Origin: Galaxea fascicularis
Taxonomy: Eukaryota > Cnidaria > Anthozoa > Scleractinia > Euphylliidae
Direction: 5' to 3'
Length of the DNA stretch: 64,000 nucleotides
NCBI GenBank assembly: GCA_948470475.1
Contig: OX419339.1
Location: forward strand, 3,185,489-3,249,488
Made by a program: the position numbers and the translations under genes. Below are positions 22,601-34,207 of the stretch, in pieces. How positions within the stretch are numbered: position 1 is the first letter of the stretch; each line of letters opens with the position of its first letter. The notes under the pieces were generated by a model, which was not told the DNA's origin, did no database searches, and was given only the letters and a program-made list of their open reading frames with translations.

Positions 22601-25600
22601 CCACTCCCCCACACGTGCCACCACTCCCCCACACGTGCCACCACTCCCCCACACTTGCCGCCACTCCCCCACACTTGCCGCCACTCCCCCACACTTGCCG
22701 CCACTCCCCCACACTTGCCGCCACTCCCCCACACTTGCCGCCACTCCCCCACACTTGCCGCCACTCCCCCACACGTGCCGCCACTCCCCCACACGTGCCG
22801 CCACTCCCCCACACGTGCCGCCACTCCCCCACACGTGCCGCCACTCCCCCACACGTGCCGCCACTCCCCCACACGTGCCGCCACTCCCCCACACGTGCCG
22901 CCACTCCCCCACACGTGCCGCCACTCCCCCACACGTGCCGCCACTCCCCCACACGTGCCGCCACTCCCCCACACGTGCCGCCACTCCCCCACACGTGCCG
23001 CCACTCCCCCACACGTGCCGCCACTCCCCCACACGTGCCGCCACTCCCCCACACGTGCCGCCACTCCCCCACACGTGCCGCCACTCCCCCACACGTGCCG
23101 CCACTCCCCCACACGTGCCGCCACTCCCCCACACGTGCCGCCACTCCCCCACACGTGCCGCCACTCCCCCACACGTGCCGCCACTCCCCCACACGTGCCG
23201 CCACTCCCCCACACGTGCCGCCACTCCCCCACACGTGCCGCCACTCCCCCACACGTGCCGCCACTCCCCCACACGTGCCGCCACTCCCCCACACGTGCCG
23301 CCACTCCCCCACACGTGCCGCCACTCCCCCACACGTGCCGCCACTCCCCCACACGTGCCGCCACTCCCCCACACGTGCCGCCACTCCCCCACACGTGCCG
23401 CCACTCCCCCACACGTGCCGCCACTCCCCCACACGTGCCGCCACTCCCCCACACGTGCCGCCACTCCCCCACACGTGCCGCCACTCCCCCACACGTGCCG
23501 CCACTCCCCCACACTTGCCGCCACTCCCCCACACTTGCCGCCACTCCCCCACACTTGCCGCCACTCCCCCACACTTGCCGCCACTCCCCCACACTTGCCG
23601 CCACTCCCCCACACTTGCCGCCACTCCCCCACACTTGCCGCCACTCCCCCACACTTGCCGCCACTCCCCCACACTTGCCGCCACTCCCCCACACTTGCCG
23701 CCACTCCCCCACACTTGCCGCCACTCCCCCACACTTGCCGCCACTCCCCCACACTTGCCGCCACTCCCCCACACTTGCCGCCACTCCCCCACACTTGCCG
23801 CCACTCCCCCACACTTGCCGCCACTCCCCCACACTTGCCGCCACTCCCCCACACTTGCCGCCACTCCCCCACACTTGCCGCCACTCCCCCACACTTGCCG
23901 CCACTCCCCCACACTTGCCGCCACTCCCCCACACTTGCCGCCACTCCCCCACACTTGCCGCCACTCCCCCACACTTGCCGCCACTCCCCCACACTTGCCG
24001 CCACTCCCCCACACTTGCCGCCACTCCCCCACACTTGCCGCCACTCCCCCACACTTGCCGCCACTCCCCCACACTTGCCGCCACTCCCCCACACTTGCCG
24101 CCACTCCCCCACACTTGCCGCCACTCCCCCACACTTGCCGCCACTCCCCCACACTTGCCGCCACTCCCCCACACTTGCCGCCACTCCCCCACACTTGCCG
24201 CCACTCCCCCACACTTGCCGCCACTCCCCCACACTTGCCGCCACTCCCCCACACTTGCCGCCACTCCCCCACACTTGCCGCCACTCCCCCACACTTGCCG
24301 CCACTCCCCCACACTTGCCGCCACTCCCCCACACTTGCCGCCACTCCCCCACACTTGCCGCCACTCCCCCACACTTGCCGCCACTCCCCCACACTTGCCG
24401 CCACTCCCCCACACTTGCCGCCACTCCCCCACACTTGCCGCCACTCCCCCACACTTGCCGCCACTCCCCCACACTTGCCGCCACTCCCCCACACTTGCCG
24501 CCACTCCCCCACACTTGCCGCCACTCCCCCACACTTGCCGCCACTCCCCCACACTTGCCGCCACTCCCCCACACTTGCCGCCACTCCCCCACACTTGCCG
24601 CCACTCCCCCACACTTGCCGCCACTCCCCCACACTTGCCGCCACTCCCCCACACTTGCCGCCACTCCCCCACACTTGCCGCCACTCCCCCACACTTGCCG
24701 CCACTCCCCCACACTTGCCGCCACTCCCCCACACTTGCCGCCACTCCCCCACACTTGCCGCCACTCCCCCACACTTGCCGCCACTCACCCACACTTGCCG
24801 CCACTCACCCACACTTGCCGCCACTCACCCACACTTGCCGCCACTCACCCACACTTGCCGCCACTCACCCACACTTGCCGCCACTCCCCCACACTTGCCG
24901 CCACTCCCCCACACTTGCCGCCACTCCCCCACACTTGCCGCCACTCCCCCACACTTGCCGCCACTCCCCCACACTTGCCGCCACTCCCCCACACTTGCCG
25001 CCACTCCCCCACACTTGCCGCCACTCCCCCACACTTGCCGCCACTCCCCCACACTTGCCGCCACTCCCCCACACTTGCCGCCACTCCCCCACACTTGCCG
25101 CCACTCCCCCACACTTGCCGCCACTCCCCCACACTTGCCGCCACTCCCCCACACTTGCCGCCACTCCCCCACACTTGCCGCCACTCCCCCACACTTGCCG
25201 CCACTCCCCCACACTTGCCGCCACTCCCCCACACTTGCCGCCACTCCCCCACACTTGCCGCCACTCCCCCACACTTGCCGCCACTCCCCCACACTTGCCG
25301 CCACTCCCCCACACTTGCCGCCACTCCCCCACACTTGCCGCCACTCCCCCACACTTGCCGCCACTCCCCCACACTTGCCGCCACTCCCCCACACTTGCCG
25401 CCACTCCCCCACACTTGCCGCCACTCCCCCACACTTGCCGCCACTCCCCCACACTTGCCGCCACTCCCCCACACTTGCCGCCACTCCCCCACACTTGCCG
25501 CCACTCCCCCACACTTGCCGCCACTCCCCCACACTTGCCGCCACTCCCCCACACTTGCCGCCACTCACCCACACTTGCCGCCACTCACCCACACTTGCCG

Positions 25601-26298
25601 CCACTCACCCACACTTGCCGCCACTCACCCACACTTGCCGCCACTCACCCACACTTGCCGCCACTCCCCCACACTTGCCGCCACTCCCCCACACTTGCCG
25701 CCACTCCCCCACACTTGCCGCCACTCCCCCACACTTGCCGCCACTCACCCACACTTGCCGCCACTCCCCCACACTTGCCGCCACTCCCCCACACTTGCCG
25801 CCACTCCCCCACACTTGCCGCCACTCCCCCACACTTGCCGCCACTCCCCCACACTTGCCGCCACTCACCCACACTTGCCGCCACTCACCCACACTTGCCG
25901 CCACTCACCCACACTTGCCGCCACTCACCCACACTTGCCGCCACTCACCCACACTTGCCGCCACTCACCCACACTTGCCGCCACTCACCCACACTTGCCG
26001 CCACTCACCCACACTTGCCGCCACTCACCCACACTTGCCGCCACTCACCCACACTTGCCGCCACTCACCCACACTTGCCGCCACTCACCCACACTTGCCG
26101 CCACTCACCCACACTTGCCGCCACTCACCCACACTTGCCGCCACTCACCCACACTTGCCGCCACTCACCCACACTTGCCGCCACTCACCCACACTTGCCG
26201 CCACTCACCCACACTTGCCACCACTCCCCCACACTTGCCACCACTCCCCCACACTTGCCACCACTCCCCCACACTTGCCACCACTCCCCCACACTTGC
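22601..26298. repeat. 20-bp minisatellite, 185 units
   Basis: 184 complete 20-bp units plus one of 18 bp, with no change in unit length; consensus CCACTCCCCCACACTTGCCG. Variants fall in blocks: 2 edge units with CACGTG and a final A; 6 consensus; 37 with CACGTG (22761-23500); 64 consensus (23501-24780); 5 with CTCACCC (24781-24880); 34 consensus; 5 CTCACCC (25561-25660); 4 consensus; 1 CTCACCC; 5 consensus; 18 CTCACCC (25861-26220); then 4 with TTGCCA or truncated edge units. The plus strand is 60% C and very G-poor. The unit has no stop in several frames, which makes long spurious ORFs of over 1200 codons. Confidence 0.97.
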
Positions 26299-26338
26299 AA
26301 AATCTCTGGACTTGCGCTTTCTTCAGAATATGTAACGT

Positions 26339-27330
26339 CTGAATTTCCTTCAGGTTTCAGATCAGTGTTTTCTGACTCTTGATGTTCACTATATTGAGAG
26401 ACTGTCTCTGTGCCGTCTTCCTTATCACTGCTTTCGCCGGAGACCATTTCTTCAGCACCAGCCTCACTGTCTTTATCTCGATAGGGTCGTTCTTTTTCCA
26501 CTAGTTCTGCCAAAATTTTCTTATTCTGTATCAAACGCTTATTGATTCCTAACTCTGCCAACCCATCTACGAAATGTTTCGAGGGCGCGGGGTTTAACAA
26601 ACATCGTCGTTATGAGGGAGAAACATTTGTCTAGCTCTGAGATATTGGTCACTGGTATATTATTCGCTGGTTTCCGAGTAACTGTCTGCGAGGTGTCCAA
26701 GACAAGGATATCTTTGGAAGCCGCCATGCTGTGTAATAATTCGGAGGCTTTTGGTCGGGAAACTAGTTGGGAAACATCTTCTAAAACATCTTTAATTCGA
26801 GGTTCTTCGTTATCGCTTTCCTCGTCTTCACTTGTGTTAGTGTCCTCAGAATCACTCTCTTAGTCTTCATCCCAGTCAACCTTTCTCTTCATATTGACCA
26901 GCAGTCGTTAATGACAAGAACCAATTTTTACAGACTAGGTCGCGACTAAGGGGTCCTACGCTAGTTAGAACTGGGATTGACAAATCTTGTATAAATTCTC
27001 CACCTTCTTGAGCAAGGGTTTGCTTTTTTGTCTTATAAGGAACACTTGATTCGAGGGGATTAACCAGGGCATCCGTATGTTTAAGTTGCGTTTCACTTCC
27101 TTAGAGACTGGTATGTTTTCATGACGCATTAGTAAAAAGGATTTGCACTACTGCGTGTTGTAAGCGCGGAACGTTACCCACGGGACGATCGGTTAATCCC
27201 ACGTTAAAAACAAAACTTCTTGACGCGCTTCTGATTACAATATCACATTTATTAAAGCGAAGCGATGAGGCGTTAAGAATACTTGGGAAGTGAAACGATG
27301 TCAACATACGCAATCTGATTGTCATCGACG
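26339..27330 (-). pseudogene. Decayed ORFs, likely Polinton/adintovirus-like remnant
   Basis: Several short minus-strand frames sit end to end: one ends at 27119 (opening MTIRLRMLTSFHF at 27325), the next starts close to it at about 27127 (MRHENIPVSKEV), and another starts at about 26890 (MKRKVDWDED), has a stop after 10 codons, reads SDSEDTNTSEDEESDNEEP and MAASKDILVLDTSQTVTRKP, shifts frame near 26600, then reads KHFVDGLAELGINKRLIQNK and runs into the minisatellite. Tight packing and neighbouring ATPase-like sequence suggest a virus-like mobile element. I do not recognise these products with confidence. Confidence 0.35.
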
Positions 27331-27690
27331 ACCAAATGATTGAAGCCGGAAAAGATAATCGGATGGTGAACCTGTTTACAAAAGGATCACATCATCGAAA
27401 CGTAAGCGTTATCTACATTGTGCAAAATCTGTTCCACCAAGGAAAAGGCAACCCAAGCATCAGCTTAAACAGGTAATAATTACTTGGTCCTTCTCAAGTA
27501 TCCTCGGGATAAATTGCAAATTTTGACTTAGCCAAACAAATGTGTCCAAGTGAAACTGTTTAGTTTATCAAAGAGTACGAAGAGGCGGTGAGAAGACCAT
27601 TTAAGGGATATCTTTTTATTTATCTCAAGCCAACGACTCCAGAGAGATGCAGATTGCGAACAAATGTATTACCCGGCGAAAACATTTTCG
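27316..27690 (+). pseudogene. Packaging-ATPase-like fragment (Polinton/adintovirus type)
   Basis: The frame at about 27316-27475 reads LIVIDDQMIEAGKDNRMVNL then GSHHRNVSVIYIVQN and FHQGKG; LIVIDDQ is a Walker B-like strand. After stops and a frame change it resumes at about 27570 with YEEAVRRPF and LKPTTPERCRLRTNVLPGE. This pattern is familiar from the FtsK/HerA-type DNA-packaging ATPases of Polinton and adintovirus elements integrated in cnidarian genomes. The N-terminal half with Walker A is absent. At least two in-frame stops and one frameshift show it is dead. Confidence 0.55.
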
Positions 27691-28510
27691 ACCAAGGGTT
27701 CGAAGGAAATAAGATTGCTGCCTCCGTCAATTCCGGAGGTGCAGCGCATTCAGAACAATATGGATAATCGTCTGTATCGTACAAACCTCGGAGAGGACGA
27801 AAAAGCGAGGCAGTATATGCAGTTGCAAAACAGGTGTTTAACCTATAAACACCAGCTCAAATCCGTAATACCTGAAGGCAACAATGACCCACCCAGCACC
27901 AAGAACCAAAACAAAATTTGTACAAGTGTTCTGTCAGGCGAGGCACCAACAGCGCCAAACCCCGTTCAAGAACTACCGCAAATCATAACAACGACTCCAG
28001 TTCAAGCACCAACCCAAGTGGCAGCCCCACAAGCCTTATCAATTAAGGCAACCACTTCCTCTATCTCAGTTGAACTCCTGCCACCAGTCAGAAAGCGTAA
28101 ACGCCCCCAATCTGTCAATCTGGGGAGCAGGGTCGGTGCAGCTAGTGGTAAGAGCACTTGCCTCCCACCAATTTGGCCAGGTTCGATTCCTGGACTCGAC
28201 GTCATATGTGGGTTGAGTTTGTTGTTGGTTCTCTACTCTGCTCGGAGAGGTTTTTCTCCGTGTACTCCGGTTTTCCCCTCTCCCCAAAAACCAACACTTG
28301 CAAATTCCAATTCGATCCGGATGCAGGACCTCCCTGAAAACCACTTCGCGATCAGTGGAGTTTCCTGGGTAAATATCATTTATTGATTGATTTATTTTAT
28401 TTGTAAATTACTTGGACTATGACTATGAACCTAAGAGAGCCTCTGGACGATCTCGACGTTTACACAGGAATTCGTCTTACAAGTACTCTCAATACGACGA
28501 AGACGATTGA
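27664..28510 (+). pseudogene. Virus-like ORF split by a SINE
   Basis: From 27664 the frame reads SIPEVQRIQNNMDNRLYRTN, EDEKARQYMQLQNRCLTYKH, then a Pro/Gln/Thr-rich stretch and VRKRKRPQSV. At about 28115 it enters a tRNA-derived SINE, read through by chance to 28386. Beyond the SINE, 28402-28510 resumes as VNYLDYDYEPKRASGRSRRL ending QYDEDD and TGA, of the basic-then-acidic kind expected for the true C-terminus. The gene follows the ATPase-like fragment directly, consistent with a compact element. Product unknown; the SINE insertion interrupts it. Confidence 0.5.
28117..28398 (+). mobile_element. tRNA-derived SINE
   Basis: Head with A-box-like GTGCAGCTAGTGGTAAGAGC (28136-28155) and a near-perfect B box GGTTCGATTCC (28180-28190). 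The body contains GAGAGGTTTTTCTCCG and TACTCCGGTTTTCCCC, and the tail is TTATTGATTGATTTATTT. A related head lies at about 63527-63560. No exact target duplication found. Confidence 0.7.
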
Positions 28511-29600
28511 TTGCATCCTAAAGATTGATTTTCTGATGCTTTGTAGTTGCTATAGCTTGTGGTTGACAATGAATTCATTTTAAATCTCTGTGCATTTGAA
28601 TCATTTTTGCATTTGTCAGTAAAAGGCAATAAAGTCTCTAAAGGACGCGCTGTTCACTGGCAAAAACATTCATAAGTCGCGTGTTTAAATTAAGCGCAGC
28701 GAACGATTTTGTTGTTATTTCAAAGGTAAAGCTGTCCCATGGGTTTTGCATCAACGCGTGCGTGACCAACGGAGCAGAAAAGTCAACCAGTCAGCTTAGA
28801 CTTTTATTCTTACACAAAAAAACTTTTAACACACTCGGGCAATTAAGCAATTTTGTCGGAGAAAAGATAAGTAGTAATCCTTGTTTCCTCGCAAAGCGAT
28901 TGCAAGAAAACTGCTCGCTTTTAGTCTGAACAAATCAAAGATTCTAATTGAGCCAATCAGGGTTAAAAGACATCGAATGAATAAAGGGGTAGTTTCTACA
29001 GAAACTGTGGTACTACGTCGGTGGGGAAGTAGTACACAAAAATTTGGAATAATCAACAGAGTTGATAAAATGTAAATTGACCACCGTACAGGGATTCTAA
29101 AAGCTGAAGTTTCGAGCGTTAGCCCTTCTTTAGAGCGAATCGAGGAATTATGGGTTGTGTGTAGTTTTTATAGTGGAGGAGGAGCTACGCTATTGGTGGT
29201 AACATGGCAACGTGAAAAATAGGCATACATTAGTTAAATGAAAAGCATTCGTTAATACGGTGGGGATAAACCCTTTGCATACTAAGGGTGGGTGGGTTTT
29301 TTTTAAGAAATATAAGCCCTACGACTAATAATGCTTGCCAAGCGAAGGCATTACACAGAAACCTCATAACACCATATTTATAAAGAGCATAAAATTCTTG
29401 TTCTTATAAGATTAACAAATTATGGGATATATGAAAACACGTGACATCACCCGCGCATAATTTGCATAATTATGCAAATTTTCAAAAGACAATAAAATAT
29501 CAATTGTTAACAAGAGAAAAATTCCATCAATTTCCATCTTGTTGTAACAAATGATCTCTCACAAGGTAGAATTCAAAAGATAAAAGACTGCAAAGGTGTC
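28511..29600. other. No gene recognised
   Basis: Short open frames only. A possible piggyBac-like end motif (CCCTTTGCATACTAAGGG) is at about 29272-29289, 0.35 kb beyond the transposase fragment. Confidence 0.4.
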
Positions 29601-29635
29601 TCTCTAGTAAACAGTTTACAAATCAGTACTTATAT

Positions 29636-30787
29636 CAGCTGCAACGGTCACGCCATGTCACACACGTCACGTTTCCCTTTTGCCTAAACAAACTGCCCCC
29701 CCCTTTTGAGCTGTTTGACTTTCCTTTCTTTAGCACCACAAATTTCTCTTGGTAGGCCTGACCTATTGGATCTAACTGTCCCACATGCAAGAGTTTTTCT
29801 TTCTTCAAGTTCCTCGAACAAAGCCGCTGAAGTGTAGAAGTTGTCGATGAAGACATAATATCCCTTGTCTAAGTAGGGTTCAATGACTGACATAACTGCT
29901 CTTCTACCCAAATCTCCCTGGACTGCATTACCTTCCTTACCAGTATAAACCTTGCTGTTCAACAAATAGCCACTACTGGATTCAGCAAGAGTAAAGGTCT
30001 TGATTCCAAATCTCCCCGGCTTTATTGGAATGAACTGTCGGAAGTGCACTTTTCCTTTGAACTTGATCAAAGTTTCATCAATGGCAAGCTGCCTGTTAGG
30101 CTTATACACTTGCTGAAACTTAGGTATTACCAAGTCAAGGAATGTAATCAGCTGAGTCAGCCCTGGGTGTCTGGGTGTTGTCTGCAAAGTGCAGGTATCG
30201 CAAAATCTGGAGGAACCTATCCCTGGGCATTATGCTAGGGACAAATGGAGAATTTAGGAGCTAAGGTTTGGTTTAGTGACTAAACCCATGTTTAGATACA
30301 GGCTGACCCAAGCCTTCATTTCATCTAAAGTGACCGGATACCACACAGAATGTTCTTCAGGCCCCCTTTTCTGTTCTGCATATAAATTAGTTTGTTGAAC
30401 AAGCAACTGCCATACCTCTTCAGTGAAGAACAGTGAAACGAAATCCAGGTAAGATCGAAGGCTTTCATAATCAACATTTATTCCAACCTCTTCTTGAAAT
30501 TCTACATCTTCCCTACGATTGATTTCCTCAGACCAGTCGCTTTCCTCCACATCCTCATCCATTTCCTCGTCCGTTTCCTCGTCAGATGTGCGTTCGTCAG
30601 AATCCTCTTGGCTGGATCGCGACTCATCTGAGTAAAACTCGTCCTCAGAGACTCGGTGCTCCGTAAAATGTGCCAGAGGCAACTCGTCTTCATCAACGAA
30701 CTGAATATTTACGCCGCTTCGACCATTTCTGGGGTCAGAATCTAACGAAGCATCATTTCTAGCAGCCGCCATTTTTAAATCGCGCAC
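29636..30787 (-). pseudogene. piggyBac transposase (PGBD4-like), truncated
   Basis: The first frame (30787 down to 30254) has an acidic leader (SDERTSDEETDEEMDEDVEE) then YPVTLDEMKAWVSLYLNMGL, the start of the DDE_Tnp_1_7 domain. A small deletion with stops follows. The domain resumes with SIMPRDRFLQILRYLHFADN (about 30236-30190), then QLAIDETLIKFKGK (first catalytic Asp), FTLAESSSGYLLNSKVYTGK and GYYVFIDNFYTS (second Asp). A homopolymer of 8 G (minus strand, about 29696-29703) shifts the frame before SLFRQKGNVTCVTWRDR. The part with the third catalytic Asp and the Cys-rich C-terminus is missing. Confidence 0.85.
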
Positions 30788-30954
30788 GTAAACAATGTGC
30801 TAGCAAAAAAACCTCGATAATTTCCTTCAAAACGATCCAAACTCGACCAAATCTATGATATTTCAAAATACTTTATGTAAGCTATCCCAAAACAAACTAT
30901 TAGTTTCCAGGCCCTAAGAAATTAACTTGGGGCTCACCGTAAGTTAGGCTGCAT

Positions 30955-31152
30955 TTATCTGGACACATGTGTCCAGCTAGTATTGGGTGCGGATTTGGAA
31001 GATGAATTTTTGTTCATATTCTTGCGGCTTTCCGTCGTACCTTGATGTTGGGAAAGGCCGCAGATAGCCATGTGTTGTTTGGAGTGGTTAGGGAGATTGA
31101 AATGACGAACGACTGGCTTAGATGCATCCTTGTCATTTAAAGACAACGACAC
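30955..31152 (-). mobile_element. Penelope-like/GIY-YIG C-terminal fragment
   Basis: Reads DASKPVVRHFNLPNHSKQHM, AICGLSQHQGTTESRK, then after a frameshift EQKFIFQIRTQY. I know this HFN-x-PNHS...TTESRKxxEQKFIFQIxT series from the C-terminal end of GIY-YIG-bearing reverse transcriptase elements common in corals. Only this tail remains. Confidence 0.5.
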
Positions 31153-31311
31153 CGGGCAAGCCTATTGTTTCTATGGTACAACAGTGCCGCTTATTAGTAA
31201 GCCTATCCACTTATTAGTATGCAGGAAGGCATTTTTACTGAGGTATGCGCAGTTTGAATATTAATGATTTACCTCGACACCTCGACTTTACCTCGACAGA
31301 ATACCGGATGA

Positions 31312-32235
31312 TTATGCATGCTCACCTCCTACGACTAGTATGTGTGTTTTTTGTCCAATTGGTGAAAATTCCCATGACTTGAAATCTGATTTAGCATAGA
31401 CACCCCCAAAACTTTCACTTTTATAGGGGATTGGGGGAATCATTGTGTCAAATATTTCACCAGACGGTTTCAAACTGTTTAAATCTATGTGTCGTCGTAG
31501 ACTAAAAAGAGCATGGAGAGCCTTTTCCCTTGAGTGATCTAGCAATATTGTGAAGTTTCCGGCAGAAGAAATGCAAGTCCCTAAATATGTATAATTTTGG
31601 ACTATGTCGATGGTTTCATTTCCTATAAGGAACTTATGGTCATATTTATTTGTTCGCCGTGAAAGACCATAACCTTGCGTTTTTTTAGGATTGATATTTA
31701 ACTTCCACGGTTCACAGTAGAATGATATCGATAACGTACTTTGAGACAATTTTGCAAACCTGTTCGTGACTGTGATAGTATACATGATTAAATAATCACT
31801 ATATAAGAATTTAATTTGCTTCCGTTTGGTAAAATAAAAGGATCTGATAAGGTCTTTTGGAATGAGAACGGTAAGTCATTATAATGTACAGATCAAAGAG
31901 AAAAGGACTCAAAATACATCCTTGGCGAACACCTCTTGCGCAATGATCTTGTCTGGTGATTGTCGAGCTTTATCGAGCAAATAGAATTGGAGTATAGGCT
32001 TATGATCAACTTATATAAAAGTTTCCTCTGACATTGATTTCCAACATCATATAAAGAGAGTCAAATCGTGCCAGACCGAATCAGAAGCTTTCCTAAAATC
32101 CACACGTAAACAGGCATAGACTTTTTCTTGCTGACCATACTTATCTATTAGCAAATCAAGACAAAGCCAGGCAAGCCCTACCTTTCAGAATCGAAGATGA
32201 ACTGCCTTCATCAAATGTCTTTGAACGCGCCAGCC
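31312..32235 (-). pseudogene. LINE reverse transcriptase, decayed
   Basis: Upstream part (about 32190-31790) contains VDFRKASDSVWHDLTL, a damaged motif A of reverse transcriptase with stops and shifts around it. The open part 31785-31312 reads CEPWKLNINPKKTQ, NYTYLGTCISSAGNF, EKALHALFSLRRHIDLNSLK and IFDTMIPPI, the thumb and connection region downstream of the RT domain in non-LTR elements. No catalytic YADD box is intact. Confidence 0.75.
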
Positions 32236-32239
32236 AACG

Positions 32240-33716
32240 TCGCATTGTGGTCCCAGTGACGATGGCGGTAGCCGTCGTGCACTTTAATGACATCTAAATG
32301 GGAAAGACAGGAGTTAACCAATTACTTATGTCCACTCGAATCTTGATAAGAAATGTTGCTTTTTAGTCAAACAAAATCCTACTAAGTACAGGTCATTTTC
32401 AGTCATCTGGAAACAACTAAAGCAGCCGGAGATCGTCTGTTGCCGATGGTCAAGGTTAATAATCAATTATCAACAAATTCTGAGAAAAACTTAAAGCTAG
32501 TGTTGAAGTTGCAACTAATAACGCGCAAACACAAACTCATACTTATATAATTTAAAATAACGGAGGGCCGGGACTAACCTGCAGTCTTCTAATCTTCAAA
32601 TTGTTGTTCGTCAAGAAGACATGACGCCGAGGACTTCAAAATGATCTTCGGACGCCACAAGAACCAATGGGTGTGACTTGTGACTGAATCACCTTTTTTA
32701 TACTGTGTTAAAAATTCACAACGTAACTTTTAATGAAAAGACATTTGGTTTCGCCAGAGAACTCTACACCTTAACTCTGCGCCGATGTCACAATCTTGCT
32801 ATGTTGCTTTCGGATTTGTTTGGTAGCCGCTGAGTGTTACTTTATTTCACAATGCAGTGAGAAAACCAAATTAAAGGGCGCCCTTCATCTTGACGTGACA
32901 CAGCTGCAGCCTAATTACATTTATTCAGTGAGTGCAACGAGTAACGCATTTCACCAATTTTTCTTAGTTCTCTCAGCCAAGCAACACTATGCAATTAACA
33001 CGTTAATTTAACACTGCTCTCTTGTCAGAATTTGTATTTACATTTCACAAGGCAGTGTGAAGACCAGCGGGCACCCTTGCTGCCCTTGATCTCAACCTCT
33101 AAGTATAACGGTTATCGGCCTGAAAAAAAGCATGCAGAGTTGAATAAATCTGATAACCCCGGGTGAAAGGCCAATAAACTGCTCATTTATCACATTGGCG
33201 AGGTTTTCTAGAAAATACTCTTTCGTTAAGCCGGCAAAAGAACTTGATGAAGTTTTCTAAAGAAATAAATATATGTAGTCTCTGGGGTCTTGCGTTACAT
33301 ATGTGAAAAATTTCAGACGTGCGTAAAAAAATTTAATTAAAATTAGGAAATAGGCCCCAGACTTGGAGGCGAACGTTCCCAGGCCAGTCATGTCCGTGAT
33401 ATCCAGGATCCCAGCGCCGAAGCAGGACCAGGAGACTCGTACCGCGTTCATTCCTCAGAAGAGAAGATGTGCGTCCTTCACTGAGATACAAAGAGTTTCT
33501 CAGTGACTTATGAGTTGAACATTTAAAGAAGACAATTCGCATGATTTGCTTTGTAGATACCAGCAGTTATTTTAGTTGTTGTTGTTGTTGTTATGAGTCA
33601 CTAATATCCGAGACGAATAATTACTCTTGGAAAAGGAAGGAGCCGGATGGTGTAACGGGTTCTTGCAGCTTCAATGTAAATAAGTGTCAACTTTTTTAAT
33701 TCTGTGTATAATAAAG

Positions 33717-33763
<47 letters not shown>

Positions 33764-34180
33764 CTGCATTCCAAATTATGATTCTTCAATATTTTGGGCA
33801 TGCAATGTGCGGAGAACCTGCGTGTGGGGGAAAAAACAGTTGAAACTTGCCTCTATCGCAGTACGTTTATTCGCATAACCCAGGACTAAGAGTAATCGAT
33901 ATTGTTATTAATTATTTGACAGTATAGTTGCAACATACTGTAAAAGATTAGGCGGATGCAACAAAGATGCTCTTTTCATGTTTGATTGTTTATGGTTTTC
34001 TTTTGTTCATCCACCATTCTATCCAACCATTGATCCATCAATGACGGGCTCCTTTCCTTTTCTCACAATCTCCTCACCATTGCGATCCATTTATCCACTT
34101 ATCAAGCCTTTCTCTTACCTTATTCTTCAGTCAACTTATATTTCAAATGGTCTTATTCACAAATGGAGAAAGTATCTAGG
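32240..34180. other. Intergenic; microsatellites
   Basis: No gene recognised. (GTT)n at about 33575-33594 and (ATT)n at 33716-33763. This is the 5' flank of the DDX27 gene. Confidence 0.6.
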
Positions 34181-34189
34181 GATGATAAA

Positions 34190-34207
34190 CCTTTCCCGCG
34201 GGAAAGG
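34190..34207. promoter_or_regulatory. E2F-like palindrome upstream of DDX27
   Basis: Perfect 18-bp palindrome CCTTTCCCGCGGGAAAGG, 111 bp before the DDX27 start codon. TTTCCCGC is the E2F core, present on both strands. There is no TATA box nearby, as is usual for housekeeping genes. Its role is inferred from sequence only. Confidence 0.45.

Noticed and set aside
22601..26298. Regular repeat array that superficially suggests a CRISPR
   Set aside because: There are no unique spacers; units are head-to-tail 20-mers, and the DNA is animal.
22539..26382. Open frames of 700-1267 codons on both strands
   Set aside because: They are produced by the stop-free 20-bp minisatellite; several frames are open at once and translate to the same 20-residue cycle, so none is a gene.
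27119..27325. Stand-alone 68-codon minus-strand gene
   Set aside because: Adjacent frames are broken and packed like a decayed element; treated as part of the remnant at 26339-27330.
28136..28200. tRNA gene at the second SINE head
   Set aside because: Good B box, but no full cloverleaf; followed by a SINE body and tail.
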